Source: a virus
IMG/VR virus record: IMGVR_UViG_3300044630_006293
Coordinates: 124,001-188,000 of that record
Direction: 5' to 3' (one strand)
Length of the DNA: 64,000 nucleotides
Position numbers and translations under genes: made by a program
Shown here: positions 1-8,775 of the stretch, in pieces
Layout: every line of letters starts with the position of its first letter
How positions within the stretch are numbered: the first letter of the stretch is position 1
The notes under the pieces: model-generated
Database searches by the model: none
Seen by the model: the letters and a program-made list of their open reading frames with translations, nothing else
Told to the model about the DNA's origin: nothing

Positions 1-558
1 TTCATTAAGAATATTATTATTTAAATCTTTAATAAAAAACTTAATAGAACCCATAGAAGTTCTGTGAAAATCTACTGTGTATACTGCAGTTTGGTCTTTG
101 ACGGTAAACTTAGCATATTCGCCGGCATCTGCAACATAGGATGGACATGTTACATGTACAGAACCAGCAGAACAGTAAATACCATAAGGTGAGTCAGGGT
201 GAGAACAAGTTGAAATGTTAACTGGATTTGCATATTTATAATGTACAGAAAGGTTTTCTGCACAACTAAAATATTTACAAGAAACACAAGAAGACTGAAT
301 TGGTTCAACTAATTGGGCTGAAACAATATTGCCCTTTTCAATTCCTTGAATAGATAAAGATGTAATATCTACGTTAGTTATTTCGCGAATTCTAGTAATT
401 GCTTTAGAATTAAAAACATCTACAGGATGTAAATCTGATTCAATTATGCTAACTAAGAGATCAATTAGATCAAAATCTTCAGAATTATTTTCAGTTTGAA
501 TCTGAGAAAGTAAATTACGAAAATGAGCAACAACAACACTTTTTTTTAATGTTCCCAC
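1..558 (-). CDS. Cys-rich hypothetical protein, C-terminus outside window
   Basis: An open frame starts with GTG at 558 and stays open for 186 codons to the left edge. GGAG lies six bases before the GTG, and the upstream gene stops only two bases earlier, so this is the next cistron of the leftward operon. The visible protein has a Cys cluster at about residues 95-135 (CVSCKYFSC, then CSHPD, YC and TC pairs), which suggests a small zinc-binding knuckle. I do not recognise the family. Confidence 0.7.
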   Translation of the reverse strand, partial: MGTLKKSVVVAHFRNLLSQIQTENNSEDFDLIDLLVSIIESDLHPVDVFNSKAITRIREITNVDITSLSIQGIEKGNIVSAQLVEPIQSSCVSCKYFSCAENLSVHYKYANPVNISTCSHPDSPYGIYCSAGSVHVTCPSYVADAGEYAKFTVKDQTAVYTVDFHRTSMGSIKFFIKDLNNNILNE

Positions 559-560
559 AA

Positions 561-1223
561 TTATCTCCAAGTAGTTTGATAAACAGAATAAATTTTTTTA
601 TTTAAATCATCTATTTGTTGATTAAGTTCTTTTATTTTAAGATCTTTCAGATCAAGTTGATTTAATAAATAACTATTATCAACAAGAGAATTACTTAAAT
701 GAGAAATAGACAGAGAAATTTGAGAAAGAATTTCTTCTGGAGAATTAGTGGTAGAAATCATTTCTAGATGGGATTCGGTAAATTCTTGAGATTTGATTAC
801 AAAAGCTTTTCCAGAACCAGCACCAATTTGAGTAATTCTACCAGATGATTTAAGAAGATTAAAAATTGATTCAGAAATAGAAGGAAGAAGATCAGAAAAG
901 AAAGTAGAAATAAATTCTTTCTTAGAAAAAGGAAAAAAGAAATAGTCAATACCCTCTGAAGAAGGCGCATACAACTCTAAAGTAGAGATAATAGAAGAAG
1001 ATGTACATAAAGCCGTTAGAGAAGTATCTTCTGATATTAAATCAGAATAATCAGATAAAGAACTCCCATCAGCAAGATATGATCTAAACCGAGAGTAATC
1101 TCCAGTGTTTATTACATGTGCTGCTAAACAGTTAAATTCTGTAGACTTTGTATTATGTTCTGAAGAAAACCGTTGGTAGGTAATAGAATTTAAAGTTTCT
1201 AAGTTATCAATATTAGTTATCAT
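561..1223 (-). CDS. hypothetical protein, 220 aa, coiled-coil C-terminus
   Basis: A Ser/Glu/Ile-rich acidic protein. The last ~40 residues (LKDLKIKELNQQIDDLNKKI) form a clear heptad-like coiled coil. The start ATG is preceded by GAGG at nine bases and overlaps the end of the upstream small frame by about 11 bases, so the genes are translationally coupled. There is no signal peptide or membrane segment. No family recognised; it sits in the same leftward operon as the AAA+ ATPase. Confidence 0.7.
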   Translation of the reverse strand: MITNIDNLETLNSITYQRFSSEHNTKSTEFNCLAAHVINTGDYSRFRSYLADGSSLSDYSDLISEDTSLTALCTSSSIISTLELYAPSSEGIDYFFFPFSKKEFISTFFSDLLPSISESIFNLLKSSGRITQIGAGSGKAFVIKSQEFTESHLEMISTTNSPEEILSQISLSISHLSNSLVDNSYLLNQLDLKDLKIKELNQQIDDLNKKIYSVYQTTWR

Positions 1224-1455
1224 ATTTTTGAGCCTCTACTGAGTGAAAGGATAGTGTTTTAGATTCAATGAACTTCTTTACGGGAAGTGAAAGTACATGT
1301 AAAGAAGTCATTTGTGGATACATTGATTTAACAATAGGGTATATTTTGTTAATGCATGATATATCTTTTATAATATCAATTGAATGAGAGTCTACAAAAA
1401 GTAGACAATGACCATTGCTCTCAGAGGTCAGATGACTTTGATTCAACCACGTCAT
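1213..1455 (-). CDS. possible small hypothetical protein (~80 aa)
   Basis: This frame fills an otherwise empty ~200-bp gap between two operon genes. The full open frame reaches 1509 but would overlap the upstream gene by 89 bases; the ATG at 1455 reduces the overlap to 35. I see no convincing Shine-Dalgarno before either start, so start and even reality are uncertain. The product (ending FHSVEAQKYDN) has no recognisable motif. Confidence 0.4.
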   Translation of the reverse strand: MTWLNQSHLTSESNGHCLLFVDSHSIDIIKDISCINKIYPIVKSMYPQMTSLHVLSLPVKKFIESKTLSFHSVEAQKYDN

Positions 1456-1801
1456 TAATGGCTGAGGCAAGTCTTTCATCCTGTTGGGCCACGAGTGTTT
1501 TAGATCCATCTTGCATAACCTTTAGCATTTCTCGTCTAGCTTGGCTGACGTTATTTTGAAAAACTTTTTGCTGATCTTCAGTAGCAAAAGAAATTTGAGC
1601 TAGAAGCGCTTCCAAAAACACAGCTTGCTCACCAAATCCTACGACCAAGGTGGCAATCTGCTTTTCAAAAGATTCAAGCTTATCATCAATTTCTTTAATT
1701 CTTGAATCTGTGAGCTTAGATAAGCTGATAATAACTTCTTCAACGTAAGACTTTAGTTCTTCAGTTGACATAGAAGAATCATTATTATTTTGATCAGACA
1801 T
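1421..1801 (-). CDS. coiled-coil hypothetical protein, 126 aa
   Basis: I place the start at the MSDQNNN methionine (1801), which has GAGG six bases upstream; the longer frame would begin inside the upstream gene. The protein is a nearly continuous amphipathic helix (residues ~15-110) with heptads such as SRIKEIDDKLESFEKQI, so it probably oligomerises. No family recognised. Operon position just downstream of the ATPase and the 213-aa protein suggests a linked role. Confidence 0.65.
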   Translation of the reverse strand: MSDQNNNDSSMSTEELKSYVEEVIISLSKLTDSRIKEIDDKLESFEKQIATLVVGFGEQAVFLEALLAQISFATEDQQKVFQNNVSQARREMLKVMQDGSKTLVAQQDERLASAINDVVESKSSDL

Positions 1802-1802
1802 T

Positions 1803-2444
1803 TTATACCTCATACCAGTGTTGGTTATTTGCTACATAAGAGTATAGCGCAAGATCAACAATATAGGAAATAGAAGAAATATCTTGGCGTGTTACTTTGA
1901 TAGAATCAACAGAAATTGGAGACTTCATATCAGGAATATAAGCTCCAGTATCTGAAACTCGTGCAGTAAAATGGCCAGCTTTCCATACAAAAGCATTAGA
2001 ATCATAAGTATCACCAGAAGACCAGTGATGTGCCTTGAAGATTCTAGATACAGGCTTTCCATCAATCTTTCCGCCACCATAGGAAGCATAAGCTTCTGGT
2101 GTAGGTATTCCTAATCTATCATTTGCAGGATATATATCAGCTGCAGTTCCAAGAGTAATTGATTTAAGATAAGCAGCAAAGTCAACAGCGTCAACATAAA
2201 GCTGAGTGTGTCCTAATAACTTTCCATCAGGAGAAGTTTTACCAATATCTATTTTAAATTTCATACCAGTAAACCAAGGGCGAATAGAAAGAAATCCGCT
2301 TTGGGTTTTAGATCTAAACCACTTCTTATAAAGATCATTTTCGTAATCTTTATCATCTTTAGAAAAGACTTTTTCAGGGGAATTAGAATCGTCATCAAGG
2401 GTAGTTAAAAACTCTTGAACAGATTCATAAACTTCATCTGACAT
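1803..2444 (-). CDS. hypothetical protein, 213 aa
   Basis: A soluble alpha/beta-looking protein with an acidic N-terminus (about residues 1-35) and a Trp/Gly-rich core (IRPWFTGMKFKI, HHWSSGDTYDS, VWKAGHFTARV). The stop lies just before the next start and the AAA+ gene ends 16 bases upstream, so it is in the ATPase operon. I do not recognise the family. Its constant partnership with the ATPase makes a substrate-adaptor role conceivable, but that is only inference. Confidence 0.7.
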   Translation of the reverse strand: MSDEVYESVQEFLTTLDDDSNSPEKVFSKDDKDYENDLYKKWFRSKTQSGFLSIRPWFTGMKFKIDIGKTSPDGKLLGHTQLYVDAVDFAAYLKSITLGTAADIYPANDRLGIPTPEAYASYGGGKIDGKPVSRIFKAHHWSSGDTYDSNAFVWKAGHFTARVSDTGAYIPDMKSPISVDSIKVTRQDISSISYIVDLALYSYVANNQHWYEV

Positions 2445-2459
2445 TTTTATATCTCCTTT

Positions 2460-4073
2460 TTAATTTGAAATAGGAATCTTTGCGAAGGAATTCCTGGCAA
2501 TTGAACGATTTGGATTAAGTACATTTTGTGCTTCTGTGTATTGATCAGTAGAAGCCCAGTCCCACTGATCAAGAGCTGTTCTATACAATTCTTGAATCAT
2601 TGGTCGAGACTTATTCCAAAGAATATTTCTCATTTTAGAAACATGAGAAAGTATATCTTGAGTATTGATTGCTCTGAGCTCAGAGGAACTAACAAAGAAT
2701 TTAACTTCTGAAATAAGACTCTTAATTTCTGCACCGGTAAAGTACTGAGTTGCATTTGCTAATGCTTCAGTATTATACACATGGGGTGTATTTATTCCAG
2801 AAAGGTAAATTGAAAAGATAGATTGACGCTCTTCAAGAGAAGGAAGGCCAACAAATAAAATTTTATCAAAACGATCTGCGCGTAACATCTCTGGCTTAAG
2901 ATGCTCAAGCTGATTAGCTGCACACATCAAGAAAACATTTTCAGGAAGTTCCTGAAGACCAGTAAGAAATTCTCCATGAACACGATCAGTCGTGCCACCA
3001 TCTACCTGGGAAGAACTTTGTCCACCAGATAGATCTCGACCAAATTCGTCAATCCAAACACATAATGGGGCCATAGCATTGATCTGTTTAAATACTGCGC
3101 GCATATTAGCTTCTGATTGACCGATATAAGAGTTCATGACTTGACTAATGCCGGTGCGAGCAAGATCTAGACCAAGAGCATTTGCAGTTGCCTCACAGAT
3201 GGCAGATTTACCAGTGCCCGGAATACCAACCATAAGCATGCGTCTGATTGGGGAAATTCCAAATTGCTTAGCTTGTTCAGGATTATGCCAAAGGTTAGCG
3301 TTTCTAGAAATAAGATCTTTAATAAAATCAAGACCACCAATATTATCAAAAGTAATTTGAGGTTTAATAATCTCTAGGATGCCGTTCTTCTTGACTGAGC
3401 TCATTTTCTGCTCATAAATATAATCAGCAGAAACTTCACCAGTTTCAAGAACAGAGGTCAAAGCAAGATTAATAAACTCAGTTTCAGAAAGGCCCAAAGC
3501 AGAAGAAGCAATAGCTTTGTAATCAGATGTAACAAGTTGATTATTAGAAGAAGAATTTATGTGAGCAAGTACTGTAACAAAATCTTCTATAGAAGGATAC
3601 TCAGTTTCTATAGAGTTAAACAAATGAGCAAAATTTTCTGGAGCAGAAAAATGAGAAACAATAATATATTGAATAGGCATAGAAGCAAGATCATTAGACC
3701 AAAATGCTTCACGATAAGTTACATTAGCGTTATTAAAAAGACCTGCGTACATTTCTACAAAGCCATCAGGATTTGAAAAAACATCAAACATAAATGTCTT
3801 TTGAGTTTCTATTTCATATTTAGAAATAAAATCATGAGCAACAGAAAAATCAAAAGTTACTTTCTTAATAACCTGAGCTGGATCATCTGGACTAGGCATG
3901 TCGACTAGAACGGGTTTCCATGATCCGTTTTTATATTGACAAAAACCGTTGATAGGATCAATGATAAAGTAACTACGATCAGAAAAATTAACGATTGATT
4001 CTAAAGCCTTAGAGGTATCCATCGTCTTAACCCACAAAGATGGGTAACCAAGTTTAATTTGAGAAAAAAGCAT
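2460..4073 (-). CDS. AAA+ ATPase, Cdc48/FtsH-like (Ycf46-like)
   Basis: A 537-aa protein with an N-terminal ~230-residue domain and one classical AAA module. The module opens with FDNIGGLDFIKD (242-253), typical of Cdc48/proteasomal ATPases. Walker A is GIPGTGKS (283-290), Walker B is CVWIDEF (338-344), sensor-1 is CAAN (384-387), and arginine fingers are LRADRFD (397-403). The overall plan, including the N-domain, is most like the Ycf46 group. It lies directly downstream of the Ubl/E1/JAB/E2 genes behind a terminator, so it may be read through or separately started. An unfoldase acting on Ubl-tagged proteins, as Cdc48 does in eukaryotes, is an attractive but unproven role. Confidence 0.9.
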   Translation of the reverse strand: MLFSQIKLGYPSLWVKTMDTSKALESIVNFSDRSYFIIDPINGFCQYKNGSWKPVLVDMPSPDDPAQVIKKVTFDFSVAHDFISKYEIETQKTFMFDVFSNPDGFVEMYAGLFNNANVTYREAFWSNDLASMPIQYIIVSHFSAPENFAHLFNSIETEYPSIEDFVTVLAHINSSSNNQLVTSDYKAIASSALGLSETEFINLALTSVLETGEVSADYIYEQKMSSVKKNGILEIIKPQITFDNIGGLDFIKDLISRNANLWHNPEQAKQFGISPIRRMLMVGIPGTGKSAICEATANALGLDLARTGISQVMNSYIGQSEANMRAVFKQINAMAPLCVWIDEFGRDLSGGQSSSQVDGGTTDRVHGEFLTGLQELPENVFLMCAANQLEHLKPEMLRADRFDKILFVGLPSLEERQSIFSIYLSGINTPHVYNTEALANATQYFTGAEIKSLISEVKFFVSSSELRAINTQDILSHVSKMRNILWNKSRPMIQELYRTALDQWDWASTDQYTEAQNVLNPNRSIARNSFAKIPISN

Positions 4074-4100
4074 AAAATCCTAAAAATAACGGGTGGCTTT

Positions 4101-4150
4101 ATAAAAAAGTGGGGGAGCGTATCCAGCTAAAAGCCAATACACTCCCCCAC
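4101..4150 (-). terminator. strong rho-independent terminator after the Ubl gene
   Basis: Read leftward, a 9-bp perfect GC-rich stem (GTGGGGGAG/CTCCCCCAC), extended by TAT/ATA pairs, encloses a ~20-base spacer and is followed immediately by TTTTTTAT. It separates the ubiquitin-like operon from the AAA+ ATPase gene, so Ubl transcripts probably outnumber ATPase transcripts. Confidence 0.9.
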
Positions 4151-4181
4151 GAATGGGATGCTAGTGAGGGAAAAAGGTTAA

Positions 4182-4439
4182 TTAACCCTTTTCGCCTGCA
4201 CGGCGGTGGAACTCTACGTTGTCATTTGCTCCAACAACATAGTCTTCATCAAGCTTATCTTTACCTTTGTAAGCTACAGCGTCTGAAGGAATTCCCCAAA
4301 GCTTGGAAAACTGTTCACGGATATCCTTTACAGTCTTTCCTGAAACTGGAGCAGGCTGTGTGTAAACACCAAAGCGAACGTTGGCCATCTGACCAGACGA
4401 AGGCTGTGATGCTGCACCGGAATTGTTAATTGCAGTCAT
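4182..4439 (-). CDS. ubiquitin-like protein (PRTRC-C-like)
   Basis: An 85-aa protein. After a flexible ~17-residue N-terminus it shows an alternating beta-grasp-like pattern: MANVRFGVYT, a helix with VKDIREQFSKLWGI, then AVAYKGK and NDNVEFHRR, ending in GEKG with a C-terminal glycine. PRTRC protein C, a Ubl, ends in a similar FRRAxGxKG tail as I remember it. An AGGAG ribosome site precedes the ATG. It is followed by a strong terminator and preceded by an E1-like gene, so it is the likely modifier of the encoded conjugation pathway. The single rather than double terminal glycine is normal for such bacterial Ubls. Confidence 0.8.
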   Translation of the reverse strand: MTAINNSGAASQPSSGQMANVRFGVYTQPAPVSGKTVKDIREQFSKLWGIPSDAVAYKGKDKLDEDYVVGANDNVEFHRRAGEKG

Positions 4440-4452
4440 TTTATTCTCCTAA

Positions 4453-5208
4453 TTAGTTATTAACAGTAGATACTAGAGATGGACGACGATCATAAGGTTC
4501 TGCTTTGCCAATTGCAAGGTCAAAGTAAATCTCTGCTTCGTCAGGGCTTTGTTTGGCAACAATTGTTTTCTGAACTCTTCCAAGCAAATATGCAGCAACA
4601 GCCATATTTGTAGCAAGAATTTGAGTCCCTCCTTCAATTGATGCGCGTTCCTGGCAAGATAACTCTCCTGGATTTTTATCAGGAGGATTATCATATTCAG
4701 GATGGTTATTCACTGGATGGTCAGTAACGTCATAGCCGTCACGACGTTGATAATGATAGATGCTACCAAAAAGAGCATCATCATTTCCACCAGTAAAAAT
4801 ATCAATATTATTTAATTGAGATGCAGCGTCAAACAAAATTTTACGAGCAGCAAAATTATCTACAACTGCAAATACAACATCATTCTCAGAGATTAAAGAA
4901 GAAGCTTTAATCTTAGGAGACTCTTCATCTGCAACACCAGCAAAGTTGTCATCAACAACCCATTTAGGAACTGGAATAAAAGTTGTATTGTCAAATTGTT
5001 GAGTTAATCTATGAGCTGTAGCAATTGCTTTATTTCCCATTTGAGTAAAAGATTGACGTTCTTTATTGCGCTCTTCATAAGTATCGCCATCAACAATTAT
5101 AAGAGCAGAACCAGGATACTTATACTCTAATAAACGAGCAAGACCGTCAGCAAGCCATGTGCCAATGCCTCCAGCTCCAACAAGAACAAACCTTTTTTGC
5201 TCAGTCAT
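4453..5208 (-). CDS. E1/ThiF-family Ubl-activating enzyme
   Basis: A 251-aa stand-alone ThiF/E1 domain. The nucleotide loop GAGGIG is at 11-16 after a first beta strand; the acidic strand end IIVDGDTYEERNKERQ (38-52) carries the conserved Asp, Asn and Arg residues, with Lys60 next. VVDN (115-118) is the Mg-binding Asp motif. A candidate catalytic Cys185 lies in PGELSCQERAS, followed by the crossover helix region. It should adenylate the C-terminal Gly of the 85-aa Ubl and form a thioester. It overlaps the JAB gene by 8 bases and lies 13 bases before the Ubl gene. Closest in organisation to the PRTRC ThiF protein. Confidence 0.9.
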   Translation of the reverse strand: MTEQKRFVLVGAGGIGTWLADGLARLLEYKYPGSALIIVDGDTYEERNKERQSFTQMGNKAIATAHRLTQQFDNTTFIPVPKWVVDDNFAGVADEESPKIKASSLISENDVVFAVVDNFAARKILFDAASQLNNIDIFTGGNDDALFGSIYHYQRRDGYDVTDHPVNNHPEYDNPPDKNPGELSCQERASIEGGTQILATNMAVAAYLLGRVQKTIVAKQSPDEAEIYFDLAIGKAEPYDRRPSLVSTVNN

Positions 5209-6874
5209 AATAATATTCTCTTTCTGCTATATAGTCAAATTCACTTTTTGAATTTTTGTAATGAACAAATGAAGCACAAACATCAATTGGATCATTTATT
5301 GTGAATCCTTCTTGAACAAAATCTACGATAGCTTCTTTAAAAGAAGGGCAAGAAACATCATAATAATTTACACAATTAAAACAATCAGTTTCTATTTGAT
5401 AAACAAATCTTTTTTTGTGAGCTTCATCAAACTCTTTAATGTTAGATTCTGTAACAGTTTTCTTACATGAACAAAGATGAACATCAGTAAGGTTAACACC
5501 ACAGCAAAGAGTTTTTTCTTCATAAACAAAATCATCATCTGGAACAACATCGGATCCAGCTGCAAAAGGATCTAATCCTTGAGGTTTAATATTTAAAAGA
5601 AAATTAGAAACAGGATTATGTTCATCTACACAGTAGATATAATAACCAACATTGGGATCCAGTGCTCTACTGGAACAATAGTGATGAATCATAGTGATGA
5701 TGTCATACTGTCCCATATCTTGAGTAATTATAGGAGTGTCGCAAGTTGGACAAAATCCAGACTTAATTGCTTGAAGTTCTAAAGGAAAAGAACAAATCAA
5801 GCAATCAGCTGACATAACAGATTCAAGATCAATCTCAATTGCAACAATAGAATCATGAGGAATAGAATCTAATTCTTTTAGAAAAATAGATTTATCAAAT
5901 GATTTATGGGTAGTAGTTTCCGTACCAGCTGTCGTAGGTTGCGAGTTGGGAGGTTGTTGAGCCCACATCTTTTGGTACGACTGGGTTTGTGTAAGAGTAG
6001 CCTGAGTAGCCTGAGTAGCCGAACCCCCCATATTGAGGGGTTGGACTTTTTTTACTTTTTGGGTCCATTCTACAACCTCAGGATCAGGTGATTTAGATAC
6101 AAAAAGTGGCTCAAAAACATCTTCTGGCTTAAGGGTAAAAGCAGTTCCGCCCATTTGAAGCTCTATATGATATTGAGTTGCTCCATTGTTAACAGTCTTT
6201 TGCCAACCATAAGTAATATGAATGCCATCAAAGTCTGCTTGATCTTCATGATCTGTGCCAGATGCATATGCAGGCATATCAGGATGAGAGTGAACAGAAC
6301 CAACAATCATAGCTTCATCTGGTTTAATAGCAACAATGCTATCAGCATCGTACTTGCAATGAACAGAAGTGTTTTGTTGTTCAGGAACTAGCACACCCCA
6401 TCCATCAGGTCCTTCTTTAGTTGGATCATAAGTAAGTATTACGATAGATTCAGTATGATGTTGCGCGTCAACTAAGCGGAAGAATTCATCAAGCTTATCT
6501 ACAATAGTCCGAGGAATGTAAGGCATTGTATATTGTGCAACTTCTTCAACAGATGCAAAGTTTGAACCTAAAGGATCAGAAGAATCTGATACAGAACGAC
6601 CAACAAAGTTATTGACAACTTTAAGAATAGAAGGAGCATAACTTACAGAAGTAGACTGTGTTACAACTCCTTTTGAATCTTTAGTCTGAACATTTTTGTA
6701 AGTTGCTTTATCGCAAATTAAATAATAAATTTGAAATCCAAATGATTCAATTACTTCACAAATATCATCTACGACTTCCCAGTTGTTTGCAACGAAACAA
6801 GGGGCACCGTTAGACATCCAGAAATAATTCATATCATCTAGAGTGTAGTTAACTACATTCTCTACTGTAGACAT
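5201..6874 (-). CDS. JAMM/JAB isopeptidase with C-terminal zinc clusters
   Basis: A 557-aa protein. Residues ~120-250 form a JAB/MPN domain: a candidate Glu142, then HSHP (195-198) followed by SGTD (205-208), the full H-x-H-x7-S-x2-D metal motif. It should remove or process Ubl from targets. The N-terminal ~120 residues are unassigned. A Gln/Thr-rich linker (~270-330) leads to a Cys-rich tail with CLIC...CPTC, LCCG...CSC and FNC pairs, likely zinc ribbons. The Ubl here already ends in Gly, so deconjugation is more likely than precursor trimming. It overlaps the E1 gene and follows the E2-like gene. Confidence 0.88.
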   Translation of the reverse strand: MSTVENVVNYTLDDMNYFWMSNGAPCFVANNWEVVDDICEVIESFGFQIYYLICDKATYKNVQTKDSKGVVTQSTSVSYAPSILKVVNNFVGRSVSDSSDPLGSNFASVEEVAQYTMPYIPRTIVDKLDEFFRLVDAQHHTESIVILTYDPTKEGPDGWGVLVPEQQNTSVHCKYDADSIVAIKPDEAMIVGSVHSHPDMPAYASGTDHEDQADFDGIHITYGWQKTVNNGATQYHIELQMGGTAFTLKPEDVFEPLFVSKSPDPEVVEWTQKVKKVQPLNMGGSATQATQATLTQTQSYQKMWAQQPPNSQPTTAGTETTTHKSFDKSIFLKELDSIPHDSIVAIEIDLESVMSADCLICSFPLELQAIKSGFCPTCDTPIITQDMGQYDIITMIHHYCSSRALDPNVGYYIYCVDEHNPVSNFLLNIKPQGLDPFAAGSDVVPDDDFVYEEKTLCCGVNLTDVHLCSCKKTVTESNIKEFDEAHKKRFVYQIETDCFNCVNYYDVSCPSFKEAIVDFVQEGFTINDPIDVCASFVHYKNSKSEFDYIAEREYYYD

Positions 6875-6915
6875 AAAACTCCTAAAATATTAATTGGTTG
6901 TGTTTTTTATTGATA

Positions 6916-8760
6916 TTAAAATGGATTATCGTAATCAATAACAGGATCATAAGAATAACTATGATTTTTGTCATGAGAATTTTTATTGTAGTTTTCAACA
7001 TGAAACTTATTAAAATTATCAAATGAAACAGGAGTAAAACTAATAGTTGGAGAAGAGTCTGGAGCAAAATTAATTATTGCACAAGATTTACAAACTCCAA
7101 ATACATCTATATCAAAAGTTTCATCATCGTTTAATGGAACAGTCATTGTAGTTTTGGGGCATTCAATAGAATCTTCTAAGAGATTATTCTTAAGAATTCC
7201 ACAAGGACAAACATAAGATTTTGCTTTGCAATTGTTACAGAAATAAATTTTATTTATATTTGTACTAGCAAATGGTTCATCTCCAGAGTAATCTAGAAAT
7301 GGAACAGAAACAATTTGCTCAAATGCTTGAGATTCTAAAATAGATTTTTTACAAGTATTGCAAGAGTAACACTCAAGAGAGTTATCCTTAGCATATTGCT
7401 CTACACAGTTTTGACAAATAGTGGATTCGGAATCTTCAGGATGCCAAACTTCTTTAATTACTTTGTTGGTACCGCTGTCTGCCCAGTCTTCGCCACATGT
7501 GTCGCAGGAAACAATAGTATCAAATGTCTTATGATAATACTCATTAGAAGTTTCAACATAATAAACAGAGTCATCATCTACATTGAAATGGGCATCAACC
7601 GATTTGATGTGAATAAAATACTCTTCGAAACATCCTTGACAAATTGAATTTTCATAATAATCTTTATTTTCATATTCATCTTTCTCATAAGATTCTCCAC
7701 AAGCATCGCAATTAAAATAAGCTGTTTCAGGAAGATTTGTATGATCAGTAGGTGAATCAAGTAAAGAAGAGTTAGAAAAAATAGAAGATCCAGTTTTATT
7801 CTTAATGTCTTCAGAAGACTGAAATGTATTATTTAATAAAGAGTTTTTCTTAGATGCGCTATTGTAAGATAGTGCAAAGTAAGAAAGAACAGACTCAGAA
7901 GCAAGTTCTTTGTCCGGGCGGATCACAGCATTGATAGGTTTGGTTTTAGTACTATCATGATAGTATGCTTGGTAATCGCCAACTAAAGCGTCAGCAAAAG
8001 TTAAATGCTGACCGTTAGGGTCATGCTTATCTTGATTATCCATTGATTCTACAAGAACTGGTATCCAAAGAGATTCATCTAAGGTCCATGCATAACCTTC
8101 ATTATTAGATTTATCTTGCCATTCAGTAGGGTTTGATAAATAAGATGGTTTATTATTTTCAATATAAAAACGAGTTCCATCAGTCTCAGACATGTTAGCA
8201 TCGTTGTAAGTTTCTACACCTGAACAACGCTCAATAAACCTTGAAATTCTCTCATTAAGTGGAAGTTCAGACCAATCTTCATTCCTATATAAACAAATCC
8301 ATCCAACACCATTTCCGCGATAACCCTTGCAATTAATGTTTGGAAGATTTACATGGTAAAGCTTTTGAGTAGGATGAGTTATAGGATAAGGAGAGTAGAA
8401 CATCCTTGCACCTAAAAGGTTGCCATGTTCCATATCGCAGATAATAATACGATATGGTTGAGCAACGTAGTACGCTGTTGCAGGAGCACCCTCTGCAGCA
8501 GCCCAGTTTACGTGATATAAACCTGGCTTATGCTGATAGGCAAACTGGCTATAAGTGCCAGCTGTGCGAATTGAAAGGGTTCCAGTTCCGTCTACTGGAA
8601 GTAGTCCGGTATCCCAAGCAGCATACTGAGAGAAATGAGAATAAAAAGAAACAATATCTTTTTCGGTAACATGGTCAAGGTTAAAAGACTTGACAGTAGA
8701 TTGAACGGATATATTCCCCTCTTCTTTATGAACAATGGAATAGTTTATTTTATCAGACAT
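6916..8760 (-). CDS. E2-like Ubl-conjugating protein with zinc-finger tail
   Basis: A 614-aa protein. Residues ~100-180 read like an E2/UBC core: YSPYPITHP (122-130), then HVNLPNIN (136-143) and, 13 residues later, GWICLYRN with Cys156, followed by a helical segment NERISRFIERC. This matches the usual HPNI...G-ICL E2 pattern, as in Prok-E2/PRTRC-B proteins, with Cys156 the candidate thioester residue. Residues ~350-560 contain at least eight Cys pairs (CDAC, CQGC, CDTC, CQNC, CYSCNTC, CNNC, CPC, CKSC), plausibly several treble-clef or ribbon folds for target or Ubl recognition. A fused E3-like role is speculation. First large gene of the operon. Confidence 0.72.
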   Translation of the reverse strand: MSDKINYSIVHKEEGNISVQSTVKSFNLDHVTEKDIVSFYSHFSQYAAWDTGLLPVDGTGTLSIRTAGTYSQFAYQHKPGLYHVNWAAAEGAPATAYYVAQPYRIIICDMEHGNLLGARMFYSPYPITHPTQKLYHVNLPNINCKGYRGNGVGWICLYRNEDWSELPLNERISRFIERCSGVETYNDANMSETDGTRFYIENNKPSYLSNPTEWQDKSNNEGYAWTLDESLWIPVLVESMDNQDKHDPNGQHLTFADALVGDYQAYYHDSTKTKPINAVIRPDKELASESVLSYFALSYNSASKKNSLLNNTFQSSEDIKNKTGSSIFSNSSLLDSPTDHTNLPETAYFNCDACGESYEKDEYENKDYYENSICQGCFEEYFIHIKSVDAHFNVDDDSVYYVETSNEYYHKTFDTIVSCDTCGEDWADSGTNKVIKEVWHPEDSESTICQNCVEQYAKDNSLECYSCNTCKKSILESQAFEQIVSVPFLDYSGDEPFASTNINKIYFCNNCKAKSYVCPCGILKNNLLEDSIECPKTTMTVPLNDDETFDIDVFGVCKSCAIINFAPDSSPTISFTPVSFDNFNKFHVENYNKNSHDKNHSYSYDPVIDYDNPF

Positions 8761-8775
8761 ATAAAAACCTCGTTG

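Noticed and set aside
1421-1509. frameshift fusion of the two small frames at 1213-1801
   Set aside because: There is no CGG-A signature at the junction, and the two frames look like separate overlapping genes.
5906-6391. small rightward open frames within the JAB gene
   Set aside because: Antisense to a well-supported domain protein; no start signals.
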